Positions 40,370-51,116 of a stretch of 64,000 bases of DNA are shown piece by piece. Under the pieces are notes generated by a model. It was not told the origin of the DNA and ran no database searches. It saw only the letters and a list, made by a program, of their open reading frames with translations. Origin of the DNA: Nemertoderma westbladi (taxonomy: Eukaryota; Xenacoelomorpha; Nemertodermatida; Nemertodermatidae). Each line of letters starts with the position of its first letter. Position 1 is the first letter of the stretch. The stretch lies in assembly GCA_032718475.1 (NCBI GenBank), contig JAUCBJ010004470.1, positions 1-64,000 on the forward strand, in the 5' to 3' direction. The position numbers were made by a program, and so were the translations under genes.

Positions 40370-43192
40370 TCAGTACCTCGCCTTGTTCCTCTGATACACT
40401 CTGTAGTCACTTAGCAACGCCTTAAACAACTGCCGAAGCCCGGGCCGCACAGACGCGTGTAGATGCGACAAACATTCCTTATCTGTTGCCGCTAGCAATA
40501 CAAACATTGCGCCTCGCACGTGATTGGTCGTCTCTACGCAAGGCGGTAACCCGTAGCGAGCCACCAACTCCAGATAGTCCGCCACGAGATGCAAAGTCAC
40601 CTTGGATATCTCTGTTCTATACGTCGCGAATTCGGCGACAGCGCGACTTACAGACAGACCGAGAGATTTGGACCAATCAGAAGGGAGGGACAGGTCGGCG
40701 CACCAGCGAAGCGCGACGGTCAGCAACTTCCGGATACAGTCAACGTATACCGGAACACCGGAAGTAACAGCGAACGGGTGTCGGTGGCTGAGATTGACGA
40801 GGACGCTCGCGAAATCCGATACCTCATCGAGGCTGTTGGGGCCGCTAAACTCCTCGTCCAAGTCCAACATAACGAGGTAGAGCAACGCCATCTGGGAGAC
40901 ATCGCTCGGTACAACATCGGCGTCGAGGTTTATAAGAGTAAGAATTAGTTTGAGAGACAATCTCTTGGAATCGGGATGCCGAATAGCCGCACGTAAGGAG
41001 GTTAATATATCGAACACAATCGGTTTTATCACATTATAAGGAATCTTAGAAGATTCAAGGATAATAAGAATAAACATTTGTATAGATTCTATGCAGGTTG
41101 GGGGATCATCGAAACCCTTAACTAGCAGATCGCCAACCAACAACTGATTCTCCTCTGAGAGATTTGCAAAGAAATTACCAACCACATCGCTGCCTTTTAA
41201 CTGAATTGAAGCGCTATTAGAACGCAAATAGAGGAATAGTTGTTCGTTAAAGTCTTTACGGAGTACCACATTGTTAATGATAAGGTATTTACTCAGAAAA
41301 CTAACGTGTTCATCAGTTATTCTATCAGCAGACAGGACCTGCTTGTAGACGCTTTCAATAGTTTCACAGAAATCACTTTCGTAGGAAATACCCAAGAATT
41401 TACCGATTTCGCACGCGACTGTAAGAAAGGCGATGCTTTCTCGAACTGGATGGCTGCCCATTCCTTTAGCGATTTCGTGGAGACGATGTGCATTTGTGCG
41501 TTTCAGAAACTTCAACCTGTCACCCGAGCCAAAACACTGAACAACAAACGAGAGCAAATCTCTTCCCTCAATATCTATATTACTGCAGAATCGCTTGATA
41601 AAGCGATTCAATTCCTTTCGCTTATCTTTCCGTCTCAGCGAGAAATCTACTAGATTCTCAGAGAACCTCCTACCCAACATAACGACTTCATCCGATAACC
41701 CCGTGTGCTGAGTAACGAAATGCGCGATAACTCGCGTCGTAGATAGATTGTCAACCAAACAGTAGAGATGGCAGGATGTTACAACAATTAGCTCTCTGAT
41801 TGGTTGTAATAATTCTAGAGAACTCGACCGATTAGCAACAACATCGAGAACTACAAGGAACTCCACGATACGTAACTTAGTCGCGGAAGGATGGTGCTGG
41901 AAAGGGAGTACAGATAGAAGCCGCAGAATCCAGTCCAAGACGCCTCTAAACTCCTCCTCGCAGTGCAATGGTCGATGATATTCTTGAAGAATAGAGGGAA
42001 GTAGATTCCCAATGTCGACTAAAGTTCTCCATGTTGCGTTAAATTCCTCGTTATCGGCACCCGAAGGTTTACTATGGGATTCCGTAAGCCATGGAACCAC
42101 CGAGCTGCTAAGCTTTCCGAGAATCAGGCCGATATCCTCGTCAACGTTGTGCAAAAGGAGATTAACTTTATCAATAATAAACGATAAAATGTGAACGTGA
42201 AGTTGTTTGAGTTCTTGGAATAAAGGCGACTGCAAACATGAGACTAAAGGTGTTGAGAGATCAGAAGAACTGAAAATCTCGCAAATGCGACCTGAAAGAT
42301 CCTGTAAAGAAGATTCTGGAATATCGGAATAAACCAGAGGTAGAATAGTTTCCAAAAACCTAACAAGTTCCCCCTCAATGACAACGTTACAACTAGGCGT
42401 ATTGGAAGATAAGGCTAACCAGTAGCTGTTAGACTCAATGGCGTTACTAAGAACATGACAGACACCATTCAGGAGATAGTGAACCAGCAACTTACAGCTC
42501 CCGACCGAGATTATCAACATATCCGCAGTTTCTATGGATACGGATTTCACTTCCTCCAAATGCGACGTAATATCGTGGCAAAAGTCTTGGTATTGAGAGA
42601 GTATATCGTTGTGGACCCAGGCATCTGTGAGGGCGGCTTTCCTCAAAAAACAATCCAAAACCGAACCCAAATTATACAAAACAAAACGGGAAGGAGCTTC
42701 AGAAGAGATACACGACTTCATATCACTCCAATTAATTAAACACATTCGTAAAACAATAACAGGACTTATAGCATTCAATACTGATTCAAAAGCCTCAACT
42801 AAATTATTAATACCGGGTTGGTGTTGAATGGTCGCGCGTTGAATAGTTTGTAATAAATATAAATGAAAAGATTCCAACTTTCCAGTTTCAGCGCAATAAA
42901 TAGCTAAGTCCTTGACAAGTTGAGTTGCAATCGCGTTAGGCCTACCTGCACCGTCGCTGACATATAAATCAATAAATTCTTTGGAGCATATTGATAATGG
43001 CTTCTTATTAACAGAGAAGAGACTTGACAAACACGGCCAAAAGTTTTCATGGTGAACCAGAGTTGGAGATGACGTCACTAGACCTGTAATTGTCAGACCT
43101 TCTTCTTTTTCGCTATTCTTTGTGTCTCTGGCTAATAATAATGAATCGCGATTAACAAACTTAGTTAAATATTCGTGCAATATAGATGTCAT
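40370..43192 (-). CDS. URB2: URB2/Npa2-like ribosome-biogenesis protein, large C-terminal exon (candidate)
   Basis: An uninterrupted frame of 940 codons from ATG 43192-43190, almost certainly a host gene. It is leucine-rich and helical throughout with no membrane segment or catalytic motif. The end (FVLLAATDKECLSHLHASVRP, then LRQLFKALLSDYRVYQRN) resembles the C-terminal Urb2/Npa2 domain as I recall it, where a related segment ends in FK-L-DY. URB2 acts in early 60S subunit assembly in the nucleolus. Animal URB2 is about 1500 residues, so upstream exons are expected; an acceptor-like CTACACAG ends at 43218 and the frame stays open past it. Other large helical proteins remain possible. Confidence 0.5.
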   Translation of the reverse strand: MTSILHEYLTKFVNRDSLLLARDTKNSEKEEGLTITGLVTSSPTLVHHENFWPCLSSLFSVNKKPLSICSKEFIDLYVSDGAGRPNAIATQLVKDLAIYCAETGKLESFHLYLLQTIQRATIQHQPGINNLVEAFESVLNAISPVIVLRMCLINWSDMKSCISSEAPSRFVLYNLGSVLDCFLRKAALTDAWVHNDILSQYQDFCHDITSHLEEVKSVSIETADMLIISVGSCKLLVHYLLNGVCHVLSNAIESNSYWLALSSNTPSCNVVIEGELVRFLETILPLVYSDIPESSLQDLSGRICEIFSSSDLSTPLVSCLQSPLFQELKQLHVHILSFIIDKVNLLLHNVDEDIGLILGKLSSSVVPWLTESHSKPSGADNEEFNATWRTLVDIGNLLPSILQEYHRPLHCEEEFRGVLDWILRLLSVLPFQHHPSATKLRIVEFLVVLDVVANRSSSLELLQPIRELIVVTSCHLYCLVDNLSTTRVIAHFVTQHTGLSDEVVMLGRRFSENLVDFSLRRKDKRKELNRFIKRFCSNIDIEGRDLLSFVVQCFGSGDRLKFLKRTNAHRLHEIAKGMGSHPVRESIAFLTVACEIGKFLGISYESDFCETIESVYKQVLSADRITDEHVSFLSKYLIINNVVLRKDFNEQLFLYLRSNSASIQLKGSDVVGNFFANLSEENQLLVGDLLVKGFDDPPTCIESIQMFILIILESSKIPYNVIKPIVFDILTSLRAAIRHPDSKRLSLKLILTLINLDADVVPSDVSQMALLYLVMLDLDEEFSGPNSLDEVSDFASVLVNLSHRHPFAVTSGVPVYVDCIRKLLTVALRWCADLSLPSDWSKSLGLSVSRAVAEFATYRTEISKVTLHLVADYLELVARYGLPPCVETTNHVRGAMFVLLAATDKECLSHLHASVRPGLRQLFKALLSDYRVYQRNKARY

Positions 43193-43199
43193 AATCAAA

Positions 43200-44465
43200 T
43201 ATATTGAGTTAATATTGCTGTGTAGCAGTGTAGGTCTACAACATAGGGCAATAATAGGTAGCGTAGGCTAACAAAATCCAATGATCTGTAGACTTTATTA
43301 AAACCGACCCGGTATGTTTAAAATACTAGATTTGAAATAATTAATCACATAAAATAAATACTAATAATAATAAAATAACATATGGATGGTTATAAATTCT
43401 GAAATTAATCTCAAGAGAGTTTAAGTAGATGCCAGTCGTAAGGTGGAGTTGTGATTTACAGCGATTTACAAGCCAATTAAATCGTATAAAAAAAGGTAGA
43501 AATTACAACGCAAACGACTGTCCGACTGTAAAAGGAGGTCGGCACACGGCACATTGCAGCATTGTCAGATTGTAACTGTAATGTAATCTGCCTGGACTTT
43601 CCTCAGACCATTAGCAGATTAGGACAACTTGGATCTGTCATTGTCCTGTCCTGCTGTCGTCAGTCAATGGCCAATGTAATTCGCTTTCAGATCCTCATCC
43701 TGACAGCAAATAGAAATAACTACCGGTAGCACGTATTAATTTATTTACTGCTGTACTGATATAGCATAGGCCCACTAGGCTTATAGCAGCAAGCAAGCAG
43801 TAAACTGGTATACAGTACAGTATAGTAGTCCTGTACCTGTAGCTGTAGTCCCTAATATTTATTAATTATTATAATATAATACTGTAATTATCAATTTACC
43901 TTTACTCATTTTAAACCTTGCAGGCCTAATTTCAATCACTTAATTTTAGCACTGAATTTTACCAGTTACATTTATCCAGTGCGAGGTACCGGTACCGGGA
44001 TATTAAACAATAATCAAAACAGCAATACTGCAATACAGCAATATGCTGATATACCTACTCAGCTACTGGCAGACCCAGACTGCAGACTATCTACCTGCAC
44101 ACTGCAGTACAACAAACTGCAGAACTGTGTAAGGCAGTAAGAGCAGCAAGAAAGTTCTATAGGCCTAATTTTAAAATTTGAATAAACCGCTAAAAGTGCG
44201 GGGTCCTTTATTCTGTTATTTTACTTGGCAATATTACTGTATTAGTAAAGGGGAATAAAATACTGAATTTAGCACCATTTAAATATATAAATTGTACATG
44301 TAATATATCTTATTACAATTACTGTACATTATCATACTACATTTAGTATTGAAGTAAGATCATGAAGTCGGATAGAGATCAGTACAAATAATATTCAAAG
44401 AAAACAAGTTAAAAAGGAAGTACAGTACTATTCTTGACTACAAGCAGCTAATTAATACTACTGTA
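43200..44465. other. Region upstream of the 940-codon ORF, no gene seen
   Basis: It would hold intron or promoter sequence of the minus-strand gene. The DNA is AT-rich with TAGGCCTA-type and CTGCAGTA-type short repeats. Confidence 0.5.
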
Positions 44466-46199
44466 CTAAGAGGATCTATGAAATTAGGAAGGAGCACCGC
44501 CTCATTGAGGAGTGTGAGACAGATAAACAACGATTTTGGAACATTCTACAGAGTAACGGTGGAAAGCCATCGTCCCAACAAGTCCCGGAGGAGGAATGGT
44601 CCGTTCATTTCTCCTCACTTCTATTCAGAGACGTGGAGAAAGAACTCCCCGACTTGGTGGAAAACTTCTCTGAGGAGCTCTATAATCCGTTTGATGCAGC
44701 AGAAGTTACTGACTCAATAAACTCCCAGAAGAATCACAAGGCCTGTGGCCCAGATGGCATATCTAATGAAGTGTTAAAATCCGGTTTAAGTCAACTACTG
44801 CCTTATTTGTTGGCACTGTTCTCGCTTTGCTTCTCTGCGGTAACCTGCCCCACGTTCTGGTTGCACTCCTACCTCCTTCCCCTGTATAAGGGAAAAGGTT
44901 CTAAGAAATCACCGGATAATTATCGCGGGATTGCGCTCTTATCCTGTATGTTAAAATCATACACGACGATTCTGTACACTCGTCTCTATACTTGGGCGGA
45001 GTCCACTGGGATTTTTCCAAACGAACAGTATGGTTTTAGGAAGAATCGTTCTACGATTATATGGCTGCTAAGCGTCTCTTTGCCTGGATTTGTCCAGCAC
45101 TGGCCTCTAGTGGAGGTCACCTGTAGGTACTGTGTTTTTATAGATTACTCCAAATGCTTTGACTCGGTGAACCGGCTTCTCTTAGTCAAGAAATTGTCCC
45201 AAGCAATAACTTCACTTCAGCAGTCACTTCATAAGATGTATTTTGACTGTAAACTTTATTTGTGTCTGTGTCGGCGGCTTTGTCCTAGACCCTATCACCC
45301 AAACAGTCGGGGTTGCCCAAGGGGATAAATTATCCCCGCTTTTATACAGTTTATTCACTGCTGATCTACCGGCGATTCTAACTGCAGTTGGCTGCCTCGT
45401 AATCTTTTACGCGGACGACTTAGTCATAGTCGGTAACACAATAGAGGAGGTCCAAGCAGGGCTTACAGCACTAGAGAAATATTGTAGGGAAAATGATCTC
45501 AATGTGAACTTAAATAAAACCAAAGCCATTAAGTTTCGTCGAGGCGGTCACCTAGCCAAATCCGACAAGCTCAACTATAAAGGTTCACCTGTAGAGTTTA
45601 CAAGTAATTTTGTCTATCTCGGAGTAATGTTCACTTTAACAAACAAAGCATCCGGTCATCATAAATATCTCTACAGAAAGGGTATTGCTGCATGTATGCA
45701 TCTTTCAACAAAGATCAACTTGTCAATTATCTCCTTGGAGTCAGCTAGACGACTGTGGTTTTCAGTTGTATACCCTTCAGTCACATACGGTTGCGAAGTT
45801 TTCCACAATCCAGACGACATCCCCACACTCGACTATGTGTACCGTGTAAGATGATTTTTCTGGAAGCTATGGTGCGGTGTGAGCAAATTCGCCTCCACAA
45901 CAGCCATCCTCAGCGCCGTGGAAAATTCGAACTCTGTCTCGGAAAGTGAGATAGACCTCGCCTGTCTGTCCAGCCTCCGTCGTAGAGCTGCAGCCCAGAT
46001 GCTATCCAATGGATACCACCAGAAAGTCTGCTGTGCAGCTAATTGTTGGCGCCCGAAAGACATGTATATGCTGGCTCTGTCGTCATCCCGCAGTAGATAA
46101 AGACCACGCGAAAACCCATTCAGCCATATCCTCCTTCAGCTCGGATCTCAGACTTGCCCTATTCCTCCTCTGTCTTAAAAATCCGGACCAGGATATATA
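44466..46199 (+). pseudogene. 5'-truncated, frameshifted LINE reverse transcriptase
   Basis: The frame starts mid-protein (KRIYEIRKEHRLIEECETD) and continues into KACGPDGISNEVLKSG, NYRGIALLS and a DYSKCFDSV block near 45150. A shift near 45250 leads to VGVAQGDKLSPLLYSLF and the FYADD catalytic motif (about 45408-45422). Another shift near 45850 gives the C-terminal part. It belongs to a LINE type distinct from LINE-T and from the copy at position 2. At least two frameshifts make it inactive. Confidence 0.85.
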
Positions 46200-46479
46200 A
46201 ATGAAGGAATTATTTTATCAAGTTTTTACCCCGTTAAACTGGGTTAACCTTAGTTATATAGAATTTTGTTTTTAATAAATATATATATTAACAATGTATG
46301 CTTTAAATTTTACTATATATCCATGAAGGATAATACAATCTTTTGCTCATTAAGATGCTATTCTACATGACAGGTCATAAATTTTTTTTTTCGCTATTTA
46401 ATATTAGTTAATACTAGTTAATAATAAAAACAACTTGGTTGCGCTTAAAACCTTAAGGCTTTTACAGTTTTGAATCTAA

Positions 46480-49400
46480 TCACATAAAAGTTTTTTTATA
46501 TGATAGATCAAGGATGGGGCAACCCGATACCGATAGGGCCTTATCGTAGGAATTGGGCTCTACAGCCTCTTGAGTAAAGAATCGTACGGCGTGTTCATCT
46601 CGAGTCTTCGCATTGTAACGATCTATCACTTCATTCAGTTCGTCGTTGTAATCGACTTGTCCCGCTGGATGGATGAGGTGACACAGGTTCACTTGGTTTT
46701 GCCAAGTTTCATTTTCCGTAAGGAGGTCGATGGTATTCTCCTCATCGAATAGTTGATGAATATCGTCATTATCTGAGGAGTATGGTGTTCCCTCAGGTGT
46801 GTCGTCTCCCTCACTGATTTCCTCTTCCCATTCACTCACCTGGTAGACTTGTTCTTTAGGTAGCCTTTCCATGAGAGTTCTACGGGAAGGTCCAGTAAAG
46901 TACCAACCTACTCTAGTTCTTCCCGCATAAGTTTGCAGTGGTTGCGGTTGAGCAAGCCGTTTCTCTAATGTCTCAAGCGCCTCATGCGCATTTTGGCCGA
47001 TGAGTATTTGTACCCCTGGGTAGTCGGTGTTGAATCTAGGTATCTCATGCTGCTGGGTGAAATCGTCTTCATCCCAGTTATAAGGTTCCACTTGGCTGGT
47101 AGCGAAGTTCTTTATCGCCACCATTTTTACTGACCTTATACTGTGTTCTCCTAGTTCATCCTGGGGGGTGGACAACGCGCCTACATAGTAGTCTGTAGCT
47201 ACTGTAGATTTCCAAACCTGCATAATTCCTGAAAGGTTCAACTTAGTTCGGAACTTGGGTTGTCCAGCAAAGATGTCTTCGGCTAGTTCTTTGTCGATGA
47301 ATGTTCCTGTGCTGCCGGAGTCAAGGAGGGCGTTCACTATATAGCTCTTTTTTAACCCGTCGACTCTCAACTGCACTACGGGAAATTCTCGGATTCCTAC
47401 GTTGGAAGTTGGCGCTTTCCAAGATGGTTGTCGGTCAGGAATAGTTAGGGGGAGCTCACTATCGGTTTCAGTCTCATACGTAAGTGCTCGATACACTGCG
47501 GTGTTTATTAGATAACAGGATTCGTTTTCGTCGGAGAATTCGTCCGTGTAAAATCCTTCCATCTCAGAACTGTGGTCAGTGTCATTCACATCACTGAATT
47601 GGACATGTAGTTCGGACTCGCTTACCTGACTCGGGCTGTTTCTTTCGAATTCGGTGTGCAATAAGATATGATGTTTCGCGCCGCACTTAGCACACCTTGC
47701 GTCGGAGTAACAGGTTCGCCATTGGTGTCCTTGTATGAGACAATTATAACACAACCGCTTATCCCACATGACTTCGCGTCTATCTTTTAGGGATTTCTTT
47801 AAGAATTCATCACACACACTTAAACGGTGGGGCCCGTCGCAAAACGCACATTTTGGTTTGATGTTACTTACTTTACCTTGGGTAGTGTTGTGCACACTTG
47901 TTCTCTCCTCGGGCTTTCTTCCCTGAATTCTCTTAGGAGACGTGGGAGGAGTTTTTGTTGTCTGTTCTCTCCTGTCACTGGTTCGAGACTTAAATTTACT
48001 TACATCCTTGGGTGCCTTGTTGACATAGTAAGATCTTTCGGTGTCTTTCCCGCTGTTCACTTCTTGAGAGGTTTGGCTTTCGCCGTCATCTGTATAACAC
48101 ACTGGGGTGACCTTTCTCCTAGAAACGGGTTTTTCAATTACCTTATTTTCTCTCTTCTCTCGGGATTGCTTTAGTAGCTGTAATCTTACCTCTCCATTTA
48201 AGAATGACATGAGATCAGCCATGGTAGGGTCTCTTTGTTGCTGGTCCATCATATAGAGCACTTTCTTGTCCCAGCGAGTACCTACTCCACCCTTGGGCAA
48301 AGTAGAGGCTACGGTTCCAATAACCATGGAACTCTGATATTCATGAGACTTACCTAACCAATCTAGTTGTCTACAGATCTCCTGAATCTCATCGGAAAAC
48401 TCTATAATCCCGCTGCTAAGGAACTTTCGGGGCGCTACTAATTTTGCATACAAATACCTAGCTATGTTTGTCCTATTACCATACCTGATGTTTAGTGTAT
48501 CCCAAACTTGTCTTAATCCATCTGGATGTCCAATAAACTTTAACGCCATTAACTTGGGAGGTCCTTCCAAACACTCGATGAGGAATCTAAGTTTCTCTCC
48601 GTTAGATAGTACAGAGTTCTGTATGTTATCTTTGTAATATTCATTAAAAGGTAACCATTTCATCTCATCTCCATTGAACTTGACGATCTCTCCCACTTTT
48701 AACGCTTGACGGGCTTCGGTTCTACCCTTTTGACGCGTAAAACTTTCTTGGGCCATCTTGTTATTTAATATCGAGTTATCGGTATATAAATTTCTCGGAT
48801 TATGATCTGGTCTATATGGAATATCATTGTCAACAGGTTTATAATTACCCTTAATAGGGTTTACTATAGGAGTTTCTACTTCACTAGCAGTATAGATGCG
48901 TGTAGGCTCCACACCTTGCGCATGAAATACTTCAGACCTAACAGGTTGACACATTGTTACAGGGGGTGGTGTTATACCCCTTTGTGTATTTACTAATTTA
49001 TCGCGTTCTAACGCGATACTCTGCTGCACTTCTTGCAACTCTAACCTACTTTCCCTTACTGTTCCCTTGAACTGTTGAACAGTCTACTGCATCTGCCCGA
49101 GCAGGAGATCCTTCCCCCGCCGTTCCTCATCCACCCACTCGACCGCCGAAGCGGGAGCCGCCAACATAGTAGCGGGTAGACGAGGGACGACGGGCGATAA
49201 AGCGTTGATGTCTCGCTCGGCGTCCAGGACATGAATTGTCTCAGGGACTGTTCTACTGGGCACAGGTCGTTTAGTGCTATGCAAAGGGAATTTAGAGTTG
49301 GGTTCTGGAAGTACAGGGGTCTCTATCACAGAGGGGGTGGCTTCAAGAACAGGCCTAATTATTTCAGGCTCATCTACTATAGTAGGGAGTCTTTTTACTC

Positions 49401-49626
49401 TAATAATTTGGTCTGTGGGTTCTGTACTATCTAAGTCTGTGCTAGCTAGTTGCCTTCTCACAGCTGGGGGCAAATTAGGCAATTTCTGACGGTGGGGCGT
49501 TCTTCTACGCCTGCTGAGACGAGATCTATTTCCTCCGCCTTCAGGATCTGTTGTATCACCTTCATCAGATGATGTAAATCCCTGTCTCTTGGGCTGGGAG
49601 TAGATCGACTTATCATCTGCCACTGA
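46480..49626 (-). CDS. BEL-2 ORF2: Gag-protease with one in-frame UAG
   Basis: One frame runs from a TAG upstream of 49626 to TGA at 46482-46480, interrupted only by TAG at 49086-49084 (context CAG TAG ACT). The first 180 codons are hydrophilic (RSRLSRRRRTPHRQKLPN). After the amber codon come a Pao Gag domain (KWLPFNEYYKDNIQ, LIECLEGPPKLMALKFIG), three zinc-knuckle-like motifs (CAFCDGPHRLSVC, CYNCLIQGHQWRTC, CAKCGAKHH) and an aspartic protease site LLDSGSTGTFI. The C-terminal 200 residues are acidic and do not lead into an RT. No ATG opens the frame, so expression by frameshift from ORF1 is plausible. Frame integrity over about 1,050 codons is notable for a truncated element. Confidence 0.8.
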
Positions 49627-51116
49627 CTAGCTGTTCTCTGTTTATCTATGTAGTCTTGCTTCTCTTGAAGATTTTCCAACTCTAGTTGGGTGGTCTCTTC
49701 AGACGCCCTCCATTCTGCTTCTGCCACTGCCTCTGCCGCTTTTCTTTCCGCTTCTGCCGCTGCTACCTTTCTTTCCGCTTCTGCCTCTTTTCTTTCTGCT
49801 TCTGCCGCTGCCATTGCCGCTTTCCTTTCCACTTCTGCCGCTTTTCTTTCCGCTTCTGCCGCTGCCATTGCCGCTTTCCTTTCCACTTCTGCCGCTTTTC
49901 TTACCGCTTCTGCCGCTTTTTTTTCAGCCTCTGCCTCTGCCGCTGCCGCTGCAGCTTTTCTTTCAACTTCTGCCTCTGCCGCTGCTGCTGTCTTTCTGTC
50001 TTCTATACGTTTTTTCTTTACATGTTCTTCTTGGACCCTAGCAATGCGGATGCTTTCATCAAATTTAGCTTGGTTCGCAGCTAACATTTCCGCATCTATT
50101 GCGTCCAACACAAACTTGGCTCCTTCACTATTAGGAATAAGTCCAGCCAGCCGTCTCCTTAACTCTTCGTCACCTAGAAATCGTTGATAGTCCGACAGAT
50201 AGATGTCAATAGCGTCCTTCTTCTGAGGTTTCTCTGCTGTCGCTTCGCTTTCCACTTGATAAAAGGTAGCGTCTGTTGATTCTCCGTGGGTTGAGCGCTC
50301 AGCCAGCTGAATTTTCCACTGGGCCGTTCCTTGAACTTTGAGACCCACCCGCTGGAACCAAGTCTTTACGGCAACTTGCAACGACGTGTCTTGGCTTCTT
50401 TTCGAAGCTTCCTCAAAGGCCGATAGGATTAGTCTGATTCTTAGAATTCTTTCTCGAACTTGATAAAGCAGCTCTCCCTGCTCTTGAGGTCCTTGGGGTT
50501 GTTGAAACAGTTGTTCCTCTAATCGCTCCAAAGAGCTGAAGAATCCCTGTACATATCCTGCTGCCGACCTCTTCCACACAGCTGGATCTCTAGTGTCCCT
50601 TACCACTCCCATTCTGTATAAGTCCTCCCAGGCAGCTTCCGATAAGTTAAACGGGAGTCCGGGTCCAGGGAAGTTCCATTGCGTCTCAACAATAGACTTC
50701 AGTTCCTCCTTCGTGTATCCCGCATAACTGTCCTTGGTCGATCGCAGTACGGCTTCAGGAAGAATGAGAAGTGGATCCGAATAAACTGCATCTGCCATCT
50801 TTGCTCCGCGCTCGGGTGTCAACTCTACAGTATCTGAACTACTGGAGCTATCGCGCCGCTGAGAAATAAGTTCTCGGCTCGAGTGTTGCTGCTGTTTAAC
50901 AGCTGCCTCTTGGTCACGCTTGACTTGAGCCCGAGTGCCTATGATAGACCTACGGTGCTTTACTAGCCTAGGGTCTGATACTACTACTGGAGGGATGACC
51001 TTTCTTACAGTAGGAGGGGAGTTGAACTTCGGTCTCAAACGTTCCGCACTCCTATCTGGATCACAGATTGTTGTATCTAGGAGACTGTCTGACAGGTTTT
51101 GCTTTGTGTCAGCCAT
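49458..51116 (-). CDS. BEL-2 ORF1: 552-residue coiled-coil protein
   Basis: Starts at ATG 51116-51114 (MADTKQNLSDSLLD), no internal stops. The N-terminal part is polar; a helical middle (LYQVRERILRIRLILSAFEE) is followed by an Ala/Glu/Lys coiled coil with about ten ERKAAEAE-type units (49720-50000) and then ELENLQEKQDYIDKQR. The last 56 codons overlap ORF2. The same arrangement occurs in BEL-1, although the sequences are not obviously alignable. No known domain is recognised. Confidence 0.8.
   Translation of the reverse strand: MADTKQNLSDSLLDTTICDPDRSAERLRPKFNSPPTVRKVIPPVVVSDPRLVKHRRSIIGTRAQVKRDQEAAVKQQQHSSRELISQRRDSSSSSDTVELTPERGAKMADAVYSDPLLILPEAVLRSTKDSYAGYTKEELKSIVETQWNFPGPGLPFNLSEAAWEDLYRMGVVRDTRDPAVWKRSAAGYVQGFFSSLERLEEQLFQQPQGPQEQGELLYQVRERILRIRLILSAFEEASKRSQDTSLQVAVKTWFQRVGLKVQGTAQWKIQLAERSTHGESTDATFYQVESEATAEKPQKKDAIDIYLSDYQRFLGDEELRRRLAGLIPNSEGAKFVLDAIDAEMLAANQAKFDESIRIARVQEEHVKKKRIEDRKTAAAAEAEVERKAAAAAAEAEAEKKAAEAVRKAAEVERKAAMAAAEAERKAAEVERKAAMAAAEAERKEAEAERKVAAAEAERKAAEAVAEAEWRASEETTQLELENLQEKQDYIDKQRTASQWQMISRSTPSPRDRDLHHLMKVIQQILKAEEIDLVSAGVEERPTVRNCLICPQL

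Larger units (their letters stand above)
46480..51116 (-). mobile_element. BEL-2: partial BEL/Pao element, ORF1 plus Gag-protease, no RT
   Basis: Minus-strand element remnant with a coiled-coil ORF1 (51116-49458) overlapping an ORF2 (49626-46480) in the -1 frame. ORF2 ends after the protease region; RT, RNase H and integrase are absent. About 280 bp further on, an unrelated plus-strand LINE ends. I found no LTR pair. The 5' side (51117 upward) is non-coding and is itself hit by LINE-T copy D. Confidence 0.8.

Noticed and set aside
40370-43192. AP-5 complex subunit beta-1 as identity of the 940-codon ORF
   Set aside because: I could not see matching motifs; the C-terminal FK-LL-DY segment fits Urb2 better.
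49458-49626. A canonical -1 slippery heptamer in the BEL-2 ORF1/ORF2 overlap
   Set aside because: Reading the overlap in ORF1 phase, no X XXY YYZ heptamer appears, so the expression mode is left open.
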